The notes: generated by a model from the sequence alone, not told the origin. DNA of 32,040 nt from Acidobacteriaceae bacterium (GCA_003154055.1 PMCH01000171.1:1-32040); one strand, 5' to 3'. Positions 23,550 through 32,040 are shown, numbered from the stretch's first letter. Program-made: numbers and translations.

Positions 23550-23626
23550 ACCAGGTGTCAGTTGTCAGGTCTCAGGTGTCAGCAAAAGCCAAGGGCTGAG
23601 AACTGAGAACCGGGAACTGAGAACTA
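23550..23626. repeat. Intergenic degenerate repeat with inverted halves
   Basis: The left half repeats CAGGTGTCAG / TTGTCAGGTCTCAG units; the right half (23596-23625) repeats CTGAGAACTGAGAACC units that are roughly the reverse complement. A large imperfect hairpin is possible. It separates the ALDH gene from the DinB-like gene. Confidence 0.55.
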
Positions 23627-23629
23627 CTT

Positions 23630-24103
23630 ATGCCTGACGACCGTAGTTTGCTACGCCATACCTTGGCGACCCTTGCCTATCGTGGAGGCAAAGCCGTCCG
23701 CGGCGTGCCAGCAGGTTTTGCGGATTACCCGTGCGGAGAATCTTCGCGCACACCTGTACAGATTCTCGCCCACATCGGCGACTTGCTGGCTTGGGGCCTG
23801 AGCATCGCGGAAAGCCAACAAAAGTGGAATAGCTCGACTCCGCTGGCGTGGGAAGCGGAGTGCGACCGTTTCTTTGCCGCGCTCAAGAAGTTCGATGACT
23901 ACCTGGCTTCGGAAAAGCCGCTGCAGGTCTCCGCCGAAAAACTATTTCAGGGCCCGATCGCCGACGCCCTCACGCACGTCGGCCAAATCGCGATGCTGCG
24001 GCGGATGGCCGGTGCTCCCATGAAAGGCGAAAGCTACTTCGTGGCTGAAATCACAACGGGACGAATTGGTCCCGACCAGGTGGCGCCGAAGAAGGAGTTC
24101 TAG
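23630..24103 (+). CDS. DinB-like (four-helix bundle) protein
   Basis: 157 residues, all helical. The three His ligands of the DinB/YfiT metal site are probably the His of LLRHTLA (near residue 10), LAHIGDLLAW (near 48) and LTHVGQIAMLRRM (near 117), the usual spacing of this superfamily. Members include thiol transferases using mycothiol or bacillithiol, and many with no known activity. The role here cannot be named. ATG at 23630 follows the degenerate repeat directly, and no Shine-Dalgarno is clear. It is cytoplasmic. The next gene starts about 85 bases downstream. Confidence 0.82.
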   Translation: MPDDRSLLRHTLATLAYRGGKAVRGVPAGFADYPCGESSRTPVQILAHIGDLLAWGLSIAESQQKWNSSTPLAWEAECDRFFAALKKFDDYLASEKPLQVSAEKLFQGPIADALTHVGQIAMLRRMAGAPMKGESYFVAEITTGRIGPDQVAPKKEF

Positions 24104-24187
24104 GCGCCAAACCTCCCTTGGTCTTCTTCCCCCTCCTAGGTAAACTATCCAGTGAGGCGTTTTCAGGCTTGAACGATGGAGAACTCC

Positions 24188-24538
24188 GTGGCAACAGGTG
24201 AACCGGTCGGAACACACGCGGGGAGCGCTCCGCAACTCCCTAAACACAAAGTCAAAATCAAGAAGCCCGGGCAGCGTGCCTGCAACGAGAAAAACGAGAA
24301 GGGCAAGTTCTGTGGCGGGCACTTGAAGCGCTGGTTTTATGCGGCGGATGTGCTCGAGCGCGAGTGCGGTTGTGTTGAAAAGGCCTGGGGGCCGGGCGCG
24401 GAAGTCTATCGCTGCGAATTCTGCCAGACGCTGTATCTGCCCAGTCCGCAAGACGCGCGCGGGACCAACGTTGCGGGACCGGGGCAGCTTTCGATATTCG
24501 GCCTGACGGTGCCGCCGAAAGAAGAGAAGAAGGCTTAG
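24188..24538 (+). CDS. Cys-rich hypothetical protein, possible metal-binding
   Basis: 116 residues from a GTG at 24188, preferred because GGAG (24178-24181) lies six bases upstream; the ATG at 24176 in the same frame has none. I do not recognise the family. In the 120-residue numbering from 24176 it holds Cys36, Cys46, His49, Cys64, Cys66, Cys80 and Cys83, in RACNEKNEKGKFC, ERECGC and YRCEFC, a set suited to binding one or two zinc ions. The N-terminus is basic (KHKVKIKKPGQR) and could contact nucleic acid; this is inference. Its stop overlaps the GTG start of the LeuA-like gene (TAGTG), so the two are probably translationally coupled. Confidence 0.68.
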   Translation: MATGEPVGTHAGSAPQLPKHKVKIKKPGQRACNEKNEKGKFCGGHLKRWFYAADVLERECGCVEKAWGPGAEVYRCEFCQTLYLPSPQDARGTNVAGPGQLSIFGLTVPPKEEKKA

Positions 24539-25845
24539 TGGGCGTGGTGGTTCGTGTTGGATGGGTGGGGTCTTCTAACGTCATGTCGGCGGGGGCGCCG
24601 GCGCTACCTGTGAATGTTTCCGAACTAATTTACGACTGGAATCTCTTGTATCCGCAGTCGCTGCGTCCGGCGGGACCGGTCCTGCTCAACGACGAGACGC
24701 TGCGCGACGGCCTGCAATCGCCTTCCGTTCGCGACCCTTCGATCGAGCAGAAGATTAAGATCCTCCACCTGATGGAGGCACTGGGCATCAACATGCTCGA
24801 CATCGGGCTGCCGGGTGCGGGTCCGCGAGCGGTCGAACACGCCACTGCGCTGGCCCGTGAGATCGTCTCGCACAAGATGACCATCACGGCGAACTGCGCC
24901 GCGCGGACGCATGAGAATGACATTCGCCCGATCGCCGAGATCGTCCAGAAAACCGGCCTGCCCATCCAGGCCGCCACCTTTCTCGGGTCGAGTCCCATCC
25001 GGCGCTATACCGAGGGCTGGAGCGACGACTTCCTGCTCCAGACCACCGAGAAGGCCGTCAAGTATGCCGTCTCGCTCGGCCTCGAGGTCATGTATGTCAC
25101 CGAGGACACCACGCGCTGCGATCCGCAGATGGTGAAGCGCCTCTACACGGCGGCGATCAACTGCGGCGCCCGGGCGATTGTCCTCTGTGACACCGCAGGA
25201 CACGCTACGCCCATGGGCACGGTCGCGCTGGTGAAGTTCGTCATGGAAGAAGTGGTCAAGCCCTCGGGCGAGAAGATTCGTGTGGACTGGCACGGCCACT
25301 GCGATCGCGGCCTGGCCACCGCCAACGCAATGGCCGCGCTGGTGGCGGGCGTCAGTTGCGTGCATGCCTGTGCTCTCGGCATCGGCGAGCGCGTCGGCAA
25401 TACGCAGATGGATCAAATGCTGGTCAACCTGAAGCTCATGGGAATTTCTCCCTGGGATCAGCAGGATCTCACCAAGCTGAAGCCCTATTGCGAGGCGGTT
25501 TCAAGCGCGACGGGCGTTCCCATCCCGGTGAACTACCCCGTGGTCGGCGATGACGCGTTCCGCACTGCGACCGGAGTGCACGCCGCCGCCGTCATCAAGG
25601 CTTACAAGAAAAAAGACGTCGAACTGGCGAACACCGTTTATTCCGGCGTGCCCTCACACGTTTTCGGGCTGGAGCAGGTCATTGACATCGGTCCGATGAG
25701 CGGGAAATCCAATGTGCATTTCTGGCTGGAGCACCGCGGCTATCCGGCGACCGAGGAAGTGGTCGAGCGCATCTACCTTCGCGCGAAGTCCAGCAACCAC
25801 ACGCTGACTGAAGCCGAGATTCTGGAGTGCGTGCAGGCCACGTAG
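24538..25845 (+). CDS. DRE-TIM metallolyase, LeuA / homocitrate synthase-like
   Basis: 435 residues. LLNDETLRDGLQSP holds the DRE-type metal- and substrate-binding Arg/Asp at barrel strand 1; VDWHGHCDRGLATANAM holds the HxH metal ligands. The family condenses acetyl-CoA with an alpha-keto acid (2-isopropylmalate, homocitrate and related). The protein is shorter than full LeuA and shows no typical C-terminal leucine-sensing domain, so it may not be feedback-inhibited by leucine. The actual keto acid is not decided. AAGG five bases before the GTG at 24538 and the TAGTG overlap support coupling to the Cys-rich protein; an ATG at 24583 is an alternative start closer to the conserved core. It ends 7 bases from the convergent TPR gene. 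Confidence 0.88.
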   Translation: MGVVVRVGWVGSSNVMSAGAPALPVNVSELIYDWNLLYPQSLRPAGPVLLNDETLRDGLQSPSVRDPSIEQKIKILHLMEALGINMLDIGLPGAGPRAVEHATALAREIVSHKMTITANCAARTHENDIRPIAEIVQKTGLPIQAATFLGSSPIRRYTEGWSDDFLLQTTEKAVKYAVSLGLEVMYVTEDTTRCDPQMVKRLYTAAINCGARAIVLCDTAGHATPMGTVALVKFVMEEVVKPSGEKIRVDWHGHCDRGLATANAMAALVAGVSCVHACALGIGERVGNTQMDQMLVNLKLMGISPWDQQDLTKLKPYCEAVSSATGVPIPVNYPVVGDDAFRTATGVHAAAVIKAYKKKDVELANTVYSGVPSHVFGLEQVIDIGPMSGKSNVHFWLEHRGYPATEEVVERIYLRAKSSNHTLTEAEILECVQAT

Positions 25846-25852
25846 TCGCCCC

Positions 25853-27073
25853 TCACTGCGGTTCCCGCGCCAGCTCCGGGCTGGGCGCCGATTCGCCTTC
25901 CAGTTCCTTGTGCCGCGCCGCGCGCCGGGCGTTGATCATTTTCGTGGCTAATGTCAGTTCCGCGCGGCCTTCCTTTTCGCGGCCCAAGCGCAACAGAACC
26001 TGCCCTCGCAGATAACGCGCGCTGGCATTTTCCTTTTCCAGCCGGATGATTTCATCCAGCTGCGCCAATGCCGCCGGATAGTGCCGCTGGTGCTCTTCGA
26101 TCTTCGCTAGCCCCAGGCGCGCACCGGTCAGCCGTGGGTCGAGCTTCACCGCCTGCCGATAATTCTTCGCGGCTTCTTCTTCGTTCTGCAGCGTGGACTC
26201 GACGTTGCCCAACTGTTCATATGTGAAGGCCACGTCCGGCTCGATGGCCAGGTCCTTCTGAAATTCCACTCGCGCCTGCTCGTAATCCTGCTTGCTGACG
26301 TATGCCAGCCCCAGATTAAAGTGCACGAAAGGCAGCTTGGGATCGGCCAGTGCCGCCGCCTCCAGTTCGCGCACCGCATCGTCGTACTCTCCGCGGTTGT
26401 AGTGCGCCTTGCCGATGATCAGGCGAAACTCCGGCGCACTTTGCCCGATCTCAACCAGCCGGCTCTGTGCCTTCTCTTCCAGCGCGGGGTTGTTCGACTT
26501 TTCGGCAGCTCTCGACAGCACGTAGAGATAGTTCAACTGGTTGGAAGCTTGTCCCCAGAGCGGCTCCAGTTGTCCGATCGCGTCTTCCCAGCGATCGTTA
26601 AAGAAATAACAAAGCCCCAGGAGATATCGTGCCTGGAAGGAGTCCGGTGCCTGCTTTACCACCGATTCAAACGGCTTGATCGCCGACAGGAAGTCATTCT
26701 GACGGAAGTGCACCAACCCGATGTTCAGCCGGATGCCCGCAACCGCCGGGGCCAGCTTCTCCGCTTTTCGCAACATGGAGAGCGCCTGGGGCCACTGCTT
26801 CCGCCGCATGTGGATCACGCCCAGATTGGCGTACGCTCCGGCCACGTTCGGATCGGCCGCCAGCACCTGCCGGAAGGCTCGCTCAGCCTCGTCCAGCTTG
26901 CCTGCCCGCAGCGCCGCCTCTCCCTGCTCGAAAAGCTTCTGGGGATTCCGGGCAGCTTGTGCGGGAACCGATCGCTGCGCCCCCTCTGCACTCTGTGCTC
27001 TCAGCCCAAAAGGGGAATGCAGCAGCAAGAGAACGCCGCCCAGCACCACGCCAAGTCTTGACACTCGATTCAC
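25853..27073 (-). CDS. Exported tetratricopeptide-repeat protein
   Basis: 406 residues from a GTG at 27073; a GTG at 27064 is an equally good start. The signal peptide is SRLGVVLGGVLLLLHSPFGLRAQ. About nine to ten TPR units fill the rest (KLFEQGEAALRAGKLDEAERAF, VAGAYANLGVIHMRRKQWPQAL, LPFVHFNLGLAYVSKQDYEQAR, and ARYLRGQVLLRLGREKEGRAEL). TPR arrays act as protein-binding scaffolds in the periplasm or at the outer membrane. The partner is unknown. A longer frame to 27493 runs through the divergent LacI-family gene and is rejected. Start codons of the two divergent genes are about 45 bases apart, so both promoters must share that stretch or reach into coding DNA. Confidence 0.85.
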   Translation of the reverse strand: MNRVSRLGVVLGGVLLLLHSPFGLRAQSAEGAQRSVPAQAARNPQKLFEQGEAALRAGKLDEAERAFRQVLAADPNVAGAYANLGVIHMRRKQWPQALSMLRKAEKLAPAVAGIRLNIGLVHFRQNDFLSAIKPFESVVKQAPDSFQARYLLGLCYFFNDRWEDAIGQLEPLWGQASNQLNYLYVLSRAAEKSNNPALEEKAQSRLVEIGQSAPEFRLIIGKAHYNRGEYDDAVRELEAAALADPKLPFVHFNLGLAYVSKQDYEQARVEFQKDLAIEPDVAFTYEQLGNVESTLQNEEEAAKNYRQAVKLDPRLTGARLGLAKIEEHQRHYPAALAQLDEIIRLEKENASARYLRGQVLLRLGREKEGRAELTLATKMINARRAARHKELEGESAPSPELAREPQ

Positions 27074-27118
27074 CGTCCTGTAGTGTCCGCCAGCAAGAGC
27101 CCGAAATTCAAGGAGTCC

Positions 27119-28237
27119 ATGGGGCCTACGGATCCGAAATCTTCCAGCACCGTTCCGAACCCGGCCAATCCACGCCGCCGCTCCGATTCGGCGGTCACCA
27201 TTCGTGACGTTGCCGAGCGCAGCGGATTCTCTTCGGCCACTGTTTCCATCGTCCTGAACAACGCACCCCTGGCGCGCTACATTCCCGATACCACCAAGAC
27301 CAAGATCCAGCGCGCCGCGTCCCAGCTCGGATACCGCCCCAATCTTTTTGCGCGCTCGCTGCGCAGCCGCCGCAGCCACACCGTGGGAGTCATGGTCTTC
27401 GACATGACCGACCCCTACTGCACGCTGGTGCTGCGCGGCATTGAGAATTGTCTCTACGAATCCAACTTCCTGCCCATTCTCACCGATGTGCACAACGAGC
27501 GCACCCGCTTCGAGCGCTATCTGGAGATGCTGCTCGACCGCCGCGTTGAAGGACTCGTCGTGCTGGCCAACTGGCTATTCCTCGACATCAACGTTCTCGC
27601 CGACCTGGAAAAGAGCAACATTCCCACCGCCATCGTGGGCCGCGAACTGAAGAACGACAATGTCAGCTCGGTGATCGTGGACAATACGCTCGGCGCGCAC
27701 GCTGCCCTCCAGCATCTCCACTCTCTGGGCCATCGCAAGATCGCCTTCATCCGCGGCCCTCACCAGTTGTCGGACACGGCCCCGCGCTGGCGCGGCGTGC
27801 GCAGCCTGGCCCGCGAGCTCGAACTGAAGATCGATCCCCGGCTGGTCGTGGACCTGCCCGAGTCGCGCGATCCGTTCTCCAGTTTTGAGGACGGCTACAA
27901 GCTCACTGAGGAGTTGTTGCATCGTCGCCTTCCATTCACCGCGTTGATGGCGTTCGACGACATGACGGCTTTCGGCGCGATCCGCGCGCTCGCCAAAGCC
28001 GGTGTCCGCGTGCCCGAGCAGTGCTCGGTCGTTGGCTTCGACGATGTAGCTCCCGCATCTCTTTACTGTCCCTCGTTGAGCACCATTCGCCAGCCCATGG
28101 AAGCGATGGGCGCGGCCGCGGCGACCATCGTGGTGGAGGCCATCAGCGCCGGCCTGGAAAAGAAAGTTCCCCGGGTGGTTCATCGCAAAGTCGCGCCCGA
28201 ACTGATCGTAAGGGAATCCACCCGCAGCCTGAAGTAA
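27119..28237 (+). CDS. LacI-family transcription regulator
   Basis: 372 residues from the ATG at 27119, supported by AAGGAG at 27110-27115. The HTH is residues 26-75: VTIRDVAERSGFSSATVSIVLNN, then the hinge helix region RAASQLGYRPNLFARSLRSRR. A periplasmic-binding-protein-like effector domain follows (VGVMVFDMTDPYCTLVLRGIE, VVGFDDVAPASLY, STIRQP). LacI-type regulators sense sugars or nucleosides. Because the gene stands directly before the large TonB-dependent receptor and divergent from the TPR gene, it may control one or both; this is inference, and no operator was identified. Confidence 0.95.
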   Translation: MGPTDPKSSSTVPNPANPRRRSDSAVTIRDVAERSGFSSATVSIVLNNAPLARYIPDTTKTKIQRAASQLGYRPNLFARSLRSRRSHTVGVMVFDMTDPYCTLVLRGIENCLYESNFLPILTDVHNERTRFERYLEMLLDRRVEGLVVLANWLFLDINVLADLEKSNIPTAIVGRELKNDNVSSVIVDNTLGAHAALQHLHSLGHRKIAFIRGPHQLSDTAPRWRGVRSLARELELKIDPRLVVDLPESRDPFSSFEDGYKLTEELLHRRLPFTALMAFDDMTAFGAIRALAKAGVRVPEQCSVVGFDDVAPASLYCPSLSTIRQPMEAMGAAAATIVVEAISAGLEKKVPRVVHRKVAPELIVRESTRSLK

Positions 28238-28269
28238 ATCGATTTCGCGGGATACCCCCTCCTTTTGAC

Positions 28270-28301
28270 TTGACAGCGGCCATCGCCTGTCGCACTATTC
28301 A
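28270..28301 (+). promoter_or_regulatory. Candidate promoter ahead of the TonB-dependent receptor gene
   Basis: A consensus -35 TTGACA (28270-28275) is followed by a weak -10, TATTCA at 28296 (20 bp) or CACTAT at 28293 (17 bp). It lies in the 236-base gap 28238-28473, giving a leader of about 165 bases. The gap holds no supported gene. Confidence 0.4.
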
Positions 28302-28473
28302 TACGTTTTAATAAAGGGATTTTGGCACTTCTGCGGAACGAAGGTGGCACGCTCCGTGCAAGTGCAAAGATGGCCGGCTCTGGCAGTCGGAGTTTCCGCG
28401 CGAAAGGCCGCGCCGATTTGAGGTAGTGCGGGACTGATATCCGTATTTCTGGAAATCCCCTAGGGGGTCACGT

Positions 28474-31400
28474 ATGAAAATCCGTATCTTCTGCACCGTC
28501 GTGGTGCTGCTGGCCGTGCTTTCGGCAACTCTTCTTCACGCTCAGGAATCCGCCTCGCTAACTGGAACGGTTCGTGATTCCTCGGGCGCCAGCATCGCCA
28601 ACGCGCAGGTCGTGGTATCCAGCGCCGAACGCGGAATCAATCGCGAGACTACCTCCAATTCCGACGGCGAATATTCCGTGCCCGCGCTGCCACCGGGCTC
28701 CTACGACGTCAGCATCGCCGCCCCGGGCTTCAAGAAGTACGAAGCGAAAGGCGTCATCCTTCGCGTCGGCCAGAAAGCCCGCAATGACGTGAACATGCAA
28801 GTCGGAGCCACCACCACGGAAGTGACCGTCATGGGGACCAACGTCGCCCAGGTAGAAACTCAGTCCTCGGATCTCTCGGGCACGGTCACAGGTAAGGAAA
28901 TCAGCCAGCTCCAGTTGAACGGCCGCAACTTTACGCAACTGGTCACGCTCGTCCCCGGCGTCAGCAACCAGACGGGAGCGGATGAGGCGTCAGTTGGCAT
29001 CACGGGAAGCATCTCGTACAGCATGAACGGCGGCCGCGTGGAGTACAACAACTGGGAACTCGATGGCGGCGACAACATGGACAACGGCAGCAATACCAGC
29101 CTGAATGTCTATCCCAGCCTCGAGGCCATTGAGGAGTTCAAGGTCCTGACCTCCAACTACGGCGCCCAGTATGGCCGGAACGGCTCCGGCACGGTTGAGG
29201 TCGAAACCAAGTCCGGAACCAGCGCTTTTCATGGCAATGCGTACGAGTTCGTGCGCAACGACATGTTCAATGCCCGGAACTATTTCGAATCTACCGTCCC
29301 GGCTTACAAGAAAAATGACTTTGGCTACACCATCGGCGGCCCGGTTTTCATTCCGGGTCTTTACAACAAGAGCAAGCAGAAGACATTTTTCTTCTGGTCT
29401 CAGGAATGGCGCCGGGAACGTGTGCCCACCGACTTCCATGTCCCCGTGCCCTACAGCTTGGAACGTACCGGTGACTTCAGCGATGTGTGTCCGGGCACCG
29501 ATTGTCCCACCGACCCCAGGACCGGGAATCCATATGATGGAAGCCTGGGCCCACTCCCGGTGGATCCCGTTGCCGTGGCTCTGCTCCCGCTGATCCCCGT
29601 GGCGAACGAAGATGTCCCTGGGGCCTCGTTTTTCAATCTTGCTACTACGCAACCGACGACCTGGCGCGAGGAGTTGTTCCGCGTTGACCATAACCTGAGC
29701 GAGCACAACCGCCTTACCTTCCGCTACATTCACGATTCGTGGAATCAGATTCAGTCCTCGACCATCTGGACCGACTCCTCTTTCCCGACGGTTCAGACCC
29801 ACTTCAACGGTCCGGGCGTCAGCATGTTGGCGCGCCTGACCAGCACGATTTCCCCCACGCTGCTCAACGAATTTGTGGCCAGCTATACCACCGACCACAT
29901 CTCTTTCCAGTCCGTGGGTCCCTGGCAGCGTCCCGAAGGCCTGCCCATGGGCTTCCTCTTCAACAACGGCTTTGGCGGCAAATTGCCAGCCATCACCATC
30001 ACCGGGGGAGACCCCTACGGCGGCGGATTCTTTATGGATCCGGCCGGGATATGGCCTGAGGGCGCATACAACTCCAATCCCACTTACACCTACCGCGATA
30101 ACATGACCAAGATTGTCGGAAAGCACAACCTGCAATTCGGGGCGTACTTTGTGGCCGCCCAGAAGAATGAACTGAGCAGCGTGCAGGTGAATGGCTCTCT
30201 CGGATTTGACATTGCCTCCAAGAACGTCATTCAAGATGGGCAGCCTGTCGGTACGGGTAATGCTTTCGCCGATCTGCTCCTTGGGCGCATTGCGAGCTAT
30301 TCTCAGGGCAGTAATCAGGTGAAGTTCTACAACCGGTACAAGATTCTTGAACCCTATTTCCAGGACGATTGGCATATAACGGGCCGCCTTACGCTGAATC
30401 TGGGCCTCCGTCTTAGCCTGTTGGGAACGTACCGCGACCGGTACAAGCATGCCTATAACTGGGATCCGGCCGCCTATAGCGTGGCCGACGCGCCGCAGAT
30501 CGCGGAAGACGGCTCGCTGGTACCAGGCGTCGGTAACCCGCTGGATGGATTGGTGCAATGCGGAGTGGGTGGCGTCCCAGTCGGTTGCTCCAAGGGGCAC
30601 TTGTTCAACCCAGCTCCGCGTATCGGTTTTGCCTTTGACCCGTGGGGGAACGGCAAGACTGCGATCCGCGGCGGATATGGCATTTTCTTCGAACACACCA
30701 ACGGAAACGAGGCCAACACCGAGGGCATGGAAGGCCAGTCCTCACCTCTCCTGCAAAGCGCGACCCAGAGCAACGTCATCGGATACCAGAACATTGGCGG
30801 CGGGGACTTGGCGCCGTCCTTCCCGTTCAGTTTCATCTCGATTCCCACGCAGGTAACCTGGCCCTACATGCAGCAGTGGCACCTCGACATTCAGCACGAG
30901 TTGCTGCATAACACCGTGGTCACCGTTTCCTATGTGGGCAGTAAGGGTACCCATCTCGGGCGGCAGAGCGACCTGAACCAGTTACACCCCGTGTCAAACA
31001 GCGACAATCCTTACAAGCTGGGCGAGCCCATCGGTGGTGGTATTGACGCAGACGGCAACCAGATTCATGACGACTGCGGCACCGGCTTAACACCAAGCGG
31101 AGTCGCCATCACCGGCCAAGCCGCTATCAATCTCCAGGTCGCCTGCGGAGCAGATCCGAATCCTTTCCGCCCCTTTTATGGCTTGGCGACCATTACTCGC
31201 CTTGAACCCAAGGCATCCTCCATCTATCACGCGCTCCAGATTTCAGCGCGCAGAAGTGTTGGAGCGTTAAGCCTCAACCTCGCTTACACCTACAGCCACT
31301 CGATTGACGATTCCTCCGATCGCTACAACGGCGACTTCGTCAACTCCTATGACCCCAGCTCCAACCGCGCCAGCTCCAATTTCGACCAGCGCCACATGCT

Positions 31401-31995
31401 GAATATCGGCTATGTCTATGACCTGCCGGTATTCAAGGAGGCCGGTCTCCGCCGCACCATTCTCGGCGGCTGGCAGTGGTCCGGCATCGTGGGCTTTTCA
31501 ACTGGAACGCCTTTCACTGTGACCAACGGGACGACATTCGGGGACAACGCAGGCACCGGCAATGGCGTTGGAACCACCTCGTACGCGGATCTGATCGGCA
31601 ATCCAAGCAAAGGCATCCCTCCGGCCAATGCGGGCTTGGACGGCTTTGCCGGCTTTCTCTACAACCCCGGGGCCTTCGCTTTGCCTCGCGGGCTCACCTT
31701 CGGAAACGCCGGCCGAAACAATGTGCGTGGTCCGAGCCGGACCAACTTCGATATGGCGCTTTTCAAGCGCTTCGCCATCAAGGAGAGTGTCGCCTTCGAA
31801 TTCCGCGCAGAGGCCTTCAACGTCTTCAACCACACGCAATGGGGTACACCTTCGGGTTCCATGAGTTGCATTGGCGGCAGTAATAATTCCGCTGGCGACC
31901 CAAGTTGTCTGGGACCACAAGGTGCCGATCTCTTCCAGTTTGGCTCGGCTCACCTCTCTCGCATCCTCCAACTCGGCGCGAAGTTCATCTTCTAG
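28474..31995 (+). CDS. TonB-dependent receptor with carboxypeptidase-regulatory-like domain
   Basis: 1173 residues, complete. The signal peptide is KIRIFCTVVVLLAVLSATLLHA. Residues 27-110 are an Ig-like carboxypeptidase-regulatory domain (LTGTVRDSSGASIANAQVVV, VPALPPGSYDVSIAAPGFKKYE). The plug follows (VTGKEISQLQLNGRNFTQL, LVPGVSN, YGAQYGRNGSGTVEVETKSGTSAFHG), then a long aromatic-rich barrel ending in LGAKFIF, with a terminal Phe suited to BamA recognition. This Oar-like group is strongly expanded in Acidobacteriota; substrates are mostly unknown. AGGGGG (28462-28467) six bases before the ATG supports the start. The neighbouring LacI-family gene suggests sugar-linked control. A terminator follows. 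Confidence 0.95.
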   Translation: MKIRIFCTVVVLLAVLSATLLHAQESASLTGTVRDSSGASIANAQVVVSSAERGINRETTSNSDGEYSVPALPPGSYDVSIAAPGFKKYEAKGVILRVGQKARNDVNMQVGATTTEVTVMGTNVAQVETQSSDLSGTVTGKEISQLQLNGRNFTQLVTLVPGVSNQTGADEASVGITGSISYSMNGGRVEYNNWELDGGDNMDNGSNTSLNVYPSLEAIEEFKVLTSNYGAQYGRNGSGTVEVETKSGTSAFHGNAYEFVRNDMFNARNYFESTVPAYKKNDFGYTIGGPVFIPGLYNKSKQKTFFFWSQEWRRERVPTDFHVPVPYSLERTGDFSDVCPGTDCPTDPRTGNPYDGSLGPLPVDPVAVALLPLIPVANEDVPGASFFNLATTQPTTWREELFRVDHNLSEHNRLTFRYIHDSWNQIQSSTIWTDSSFPTVQTHFNGPGVSMLARLTSTISPTLLNEFVASYTTDHISFQSVGPWQRPEGLPMGFLFNNGFGGKLPAITITGGDPYGGGFFMDPAGIWPEGAYNSNPTYTYRDNMTKIVGKHNLQFGAYFVAAQKNELSSVQVNGSLGFDIASKNVIQDGQPVGTGNAFADLLLGRIASYSQGSNQVKFYNRYKILEPYFQDDWHITGRLTLNLGLRLSLLGTYRDRYKHAYNWDPAAYSVADAPQIAEDGSLVPGVGNPLDGLVQCGVGGVPVGCSKGHLFNPAPRIGFAFDPWGNGKTAIRGGYGIFFEHTNGNEANTEGMEGQSSPLLQSATQSNVIGYQNIGGGDLAPSFPFSFISIPTQVTWPYMQQWHLDIQHELLHNTVVTVSYVGSKGTHLGRQSDLNQLHPVSNSDNPYKLGEPIGGGIDADGNQIHDDCGTGLTPSGVAITGQAAINLQVACGADPNPFRPFYGLATITRLEPKASSIYHALQISARRSVGALSLNLAYTYSHSIDDSSDRYNGDFVNSYDPSSNRASSNFDQRHMLNIGYVYDLPVFKEAGLRRTILGGWQWSGIVGFSTGTPFTVTNGTTFGDNAGTGNGVGTTSYADLIGNPSKGIPPANAGLDGFAGFLYNPGAFALPRGLTFGNAGRNNVRGPSRTNFDMALFKRFAIKESVAFEFRAEAFNVFNHTQWGTPSGSMSCIGGSNNSAGDPSCLGPQGADLFQFGSAHLSRILQLGAKFIF

Positions 31996-32010
31996 CCGAA
32001 AATACGGCAC

Positions 32011-32040
32011 AAAAAATCCTGGCTCCGAGTGAGCCAGGAT
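32011..32040 (+). terminator. Terminator-like hairpin behind the receptor gene
   Basis: Stem ATCCTGGCTC (32016-32025) / GAGCCAGGAT (32031-32040), loop CGAGT; an A-run (32011-32016) precedes it. The window ends at the stem, so the T-run on the + strand cannot be seen. It could serve both strands. Confidence 0.78.

Noticed and set aside
27074..27493. N-terminal extension of the TPR protein
   Set aside because: It would run antisense through the LacI HTH region; the signal peptide begins at 27073/27064.
28457..28466. CCCCTAGGGG palindrome overlapping the Shine-Dalgarno of the receptor gene as a translational switch
   Set aside because: With no loop it cannot fold into a stable hairpin, and a 10-bp GC palindrome may be chance.
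28990..30696. 568-codon open frame antisense to the TonB-dependent receptor gene
   Set aside because: It is the mirror of a strongly supported gene in GC-rich DNA; its product has no signal, motif or protein-like composition.

Overview
The window reads as chromosomal DNA of a GC-rich member of the Acidobacteriota (Terriglobia/Acidobacteriales type). The reasons are a very large TonB-dependent receptor with an N-terminal carboxypeptidase-regulatory-like domain, many single metabolic genes on alternating strands instead of long operons, short palindromic intergenic repeats placed directly behind genes, and a mixture of ATG, GTG and TTG starts. This assignment is inferred from gene style; no rRNA or tRNA gene is visible.

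Layout. 1-2433 (+): the end of a spermidine-dehydrogenase-like flavoprotein, a PPOX-fold flavin protein, a double-ACT protein and an OsmC-family protein. 2496-4827 (-): a two-gene unit of a YihY/BrkB membrane protein and an SDR-DUF2867 protein. 5261-7706 (+): a cold-shock protein behind a possible long leader, a secreted GH18 glycosidase and a lipoprotein. 7775-8895 (-): an AlkA-type DNA glycosylase and a zinc-ribbon DUF4870-like membrane protein. 9375-9938 (+): a small sulfotransferase. 9991-14498 (-): an OpgC-type acyltransferase, a secreted kelch/galactose-oxidase-like protein, and an overlapping pair of cytochrome c and outer-membrane protein preceded by a perfect Fur-like palindrome. 14753-18593 (-): an ORF6N phage-type protein, a B12-dependent acyl-CoA mutase large subunit, a small membrane protein and a WaaE-like glycosyltransferase. 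18860-20893 (-): TolC. 21092-25845 (+): TruA, aldehyde dehydrogenase, DinB-like protein, a Cys-rich protein and a LeuA/homocitrate-synthase-like enzyme. 25853-27073 (-): a TPR protein. 27119-31995 (+): a LacI-family regulator and the TonB-dependent receptor.

Points most worth attention. (1) The mutase would by default be called methylmalonyl-CoA mutase, but it carries Phe and Gln where methylmalonyl-CoA mutase has Tyr89 and Arg207. That is the isobutyryl-CoA mutase signature. (2) The outer-membrane protein/cytochrome c pair sits behind a 13-1-13 perfect inverted repeat. (3) truA contains an in-frame insertion that resembles a dispersed intergenic repeat. (4) At least two copies of a GGCGGACA...TGTCCGCC hairpin element lie just behind genes. 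No CRISPR array, insertion sequence, prophage block or defence island was found. Most of the window is ordinary core and accessory metabolism.
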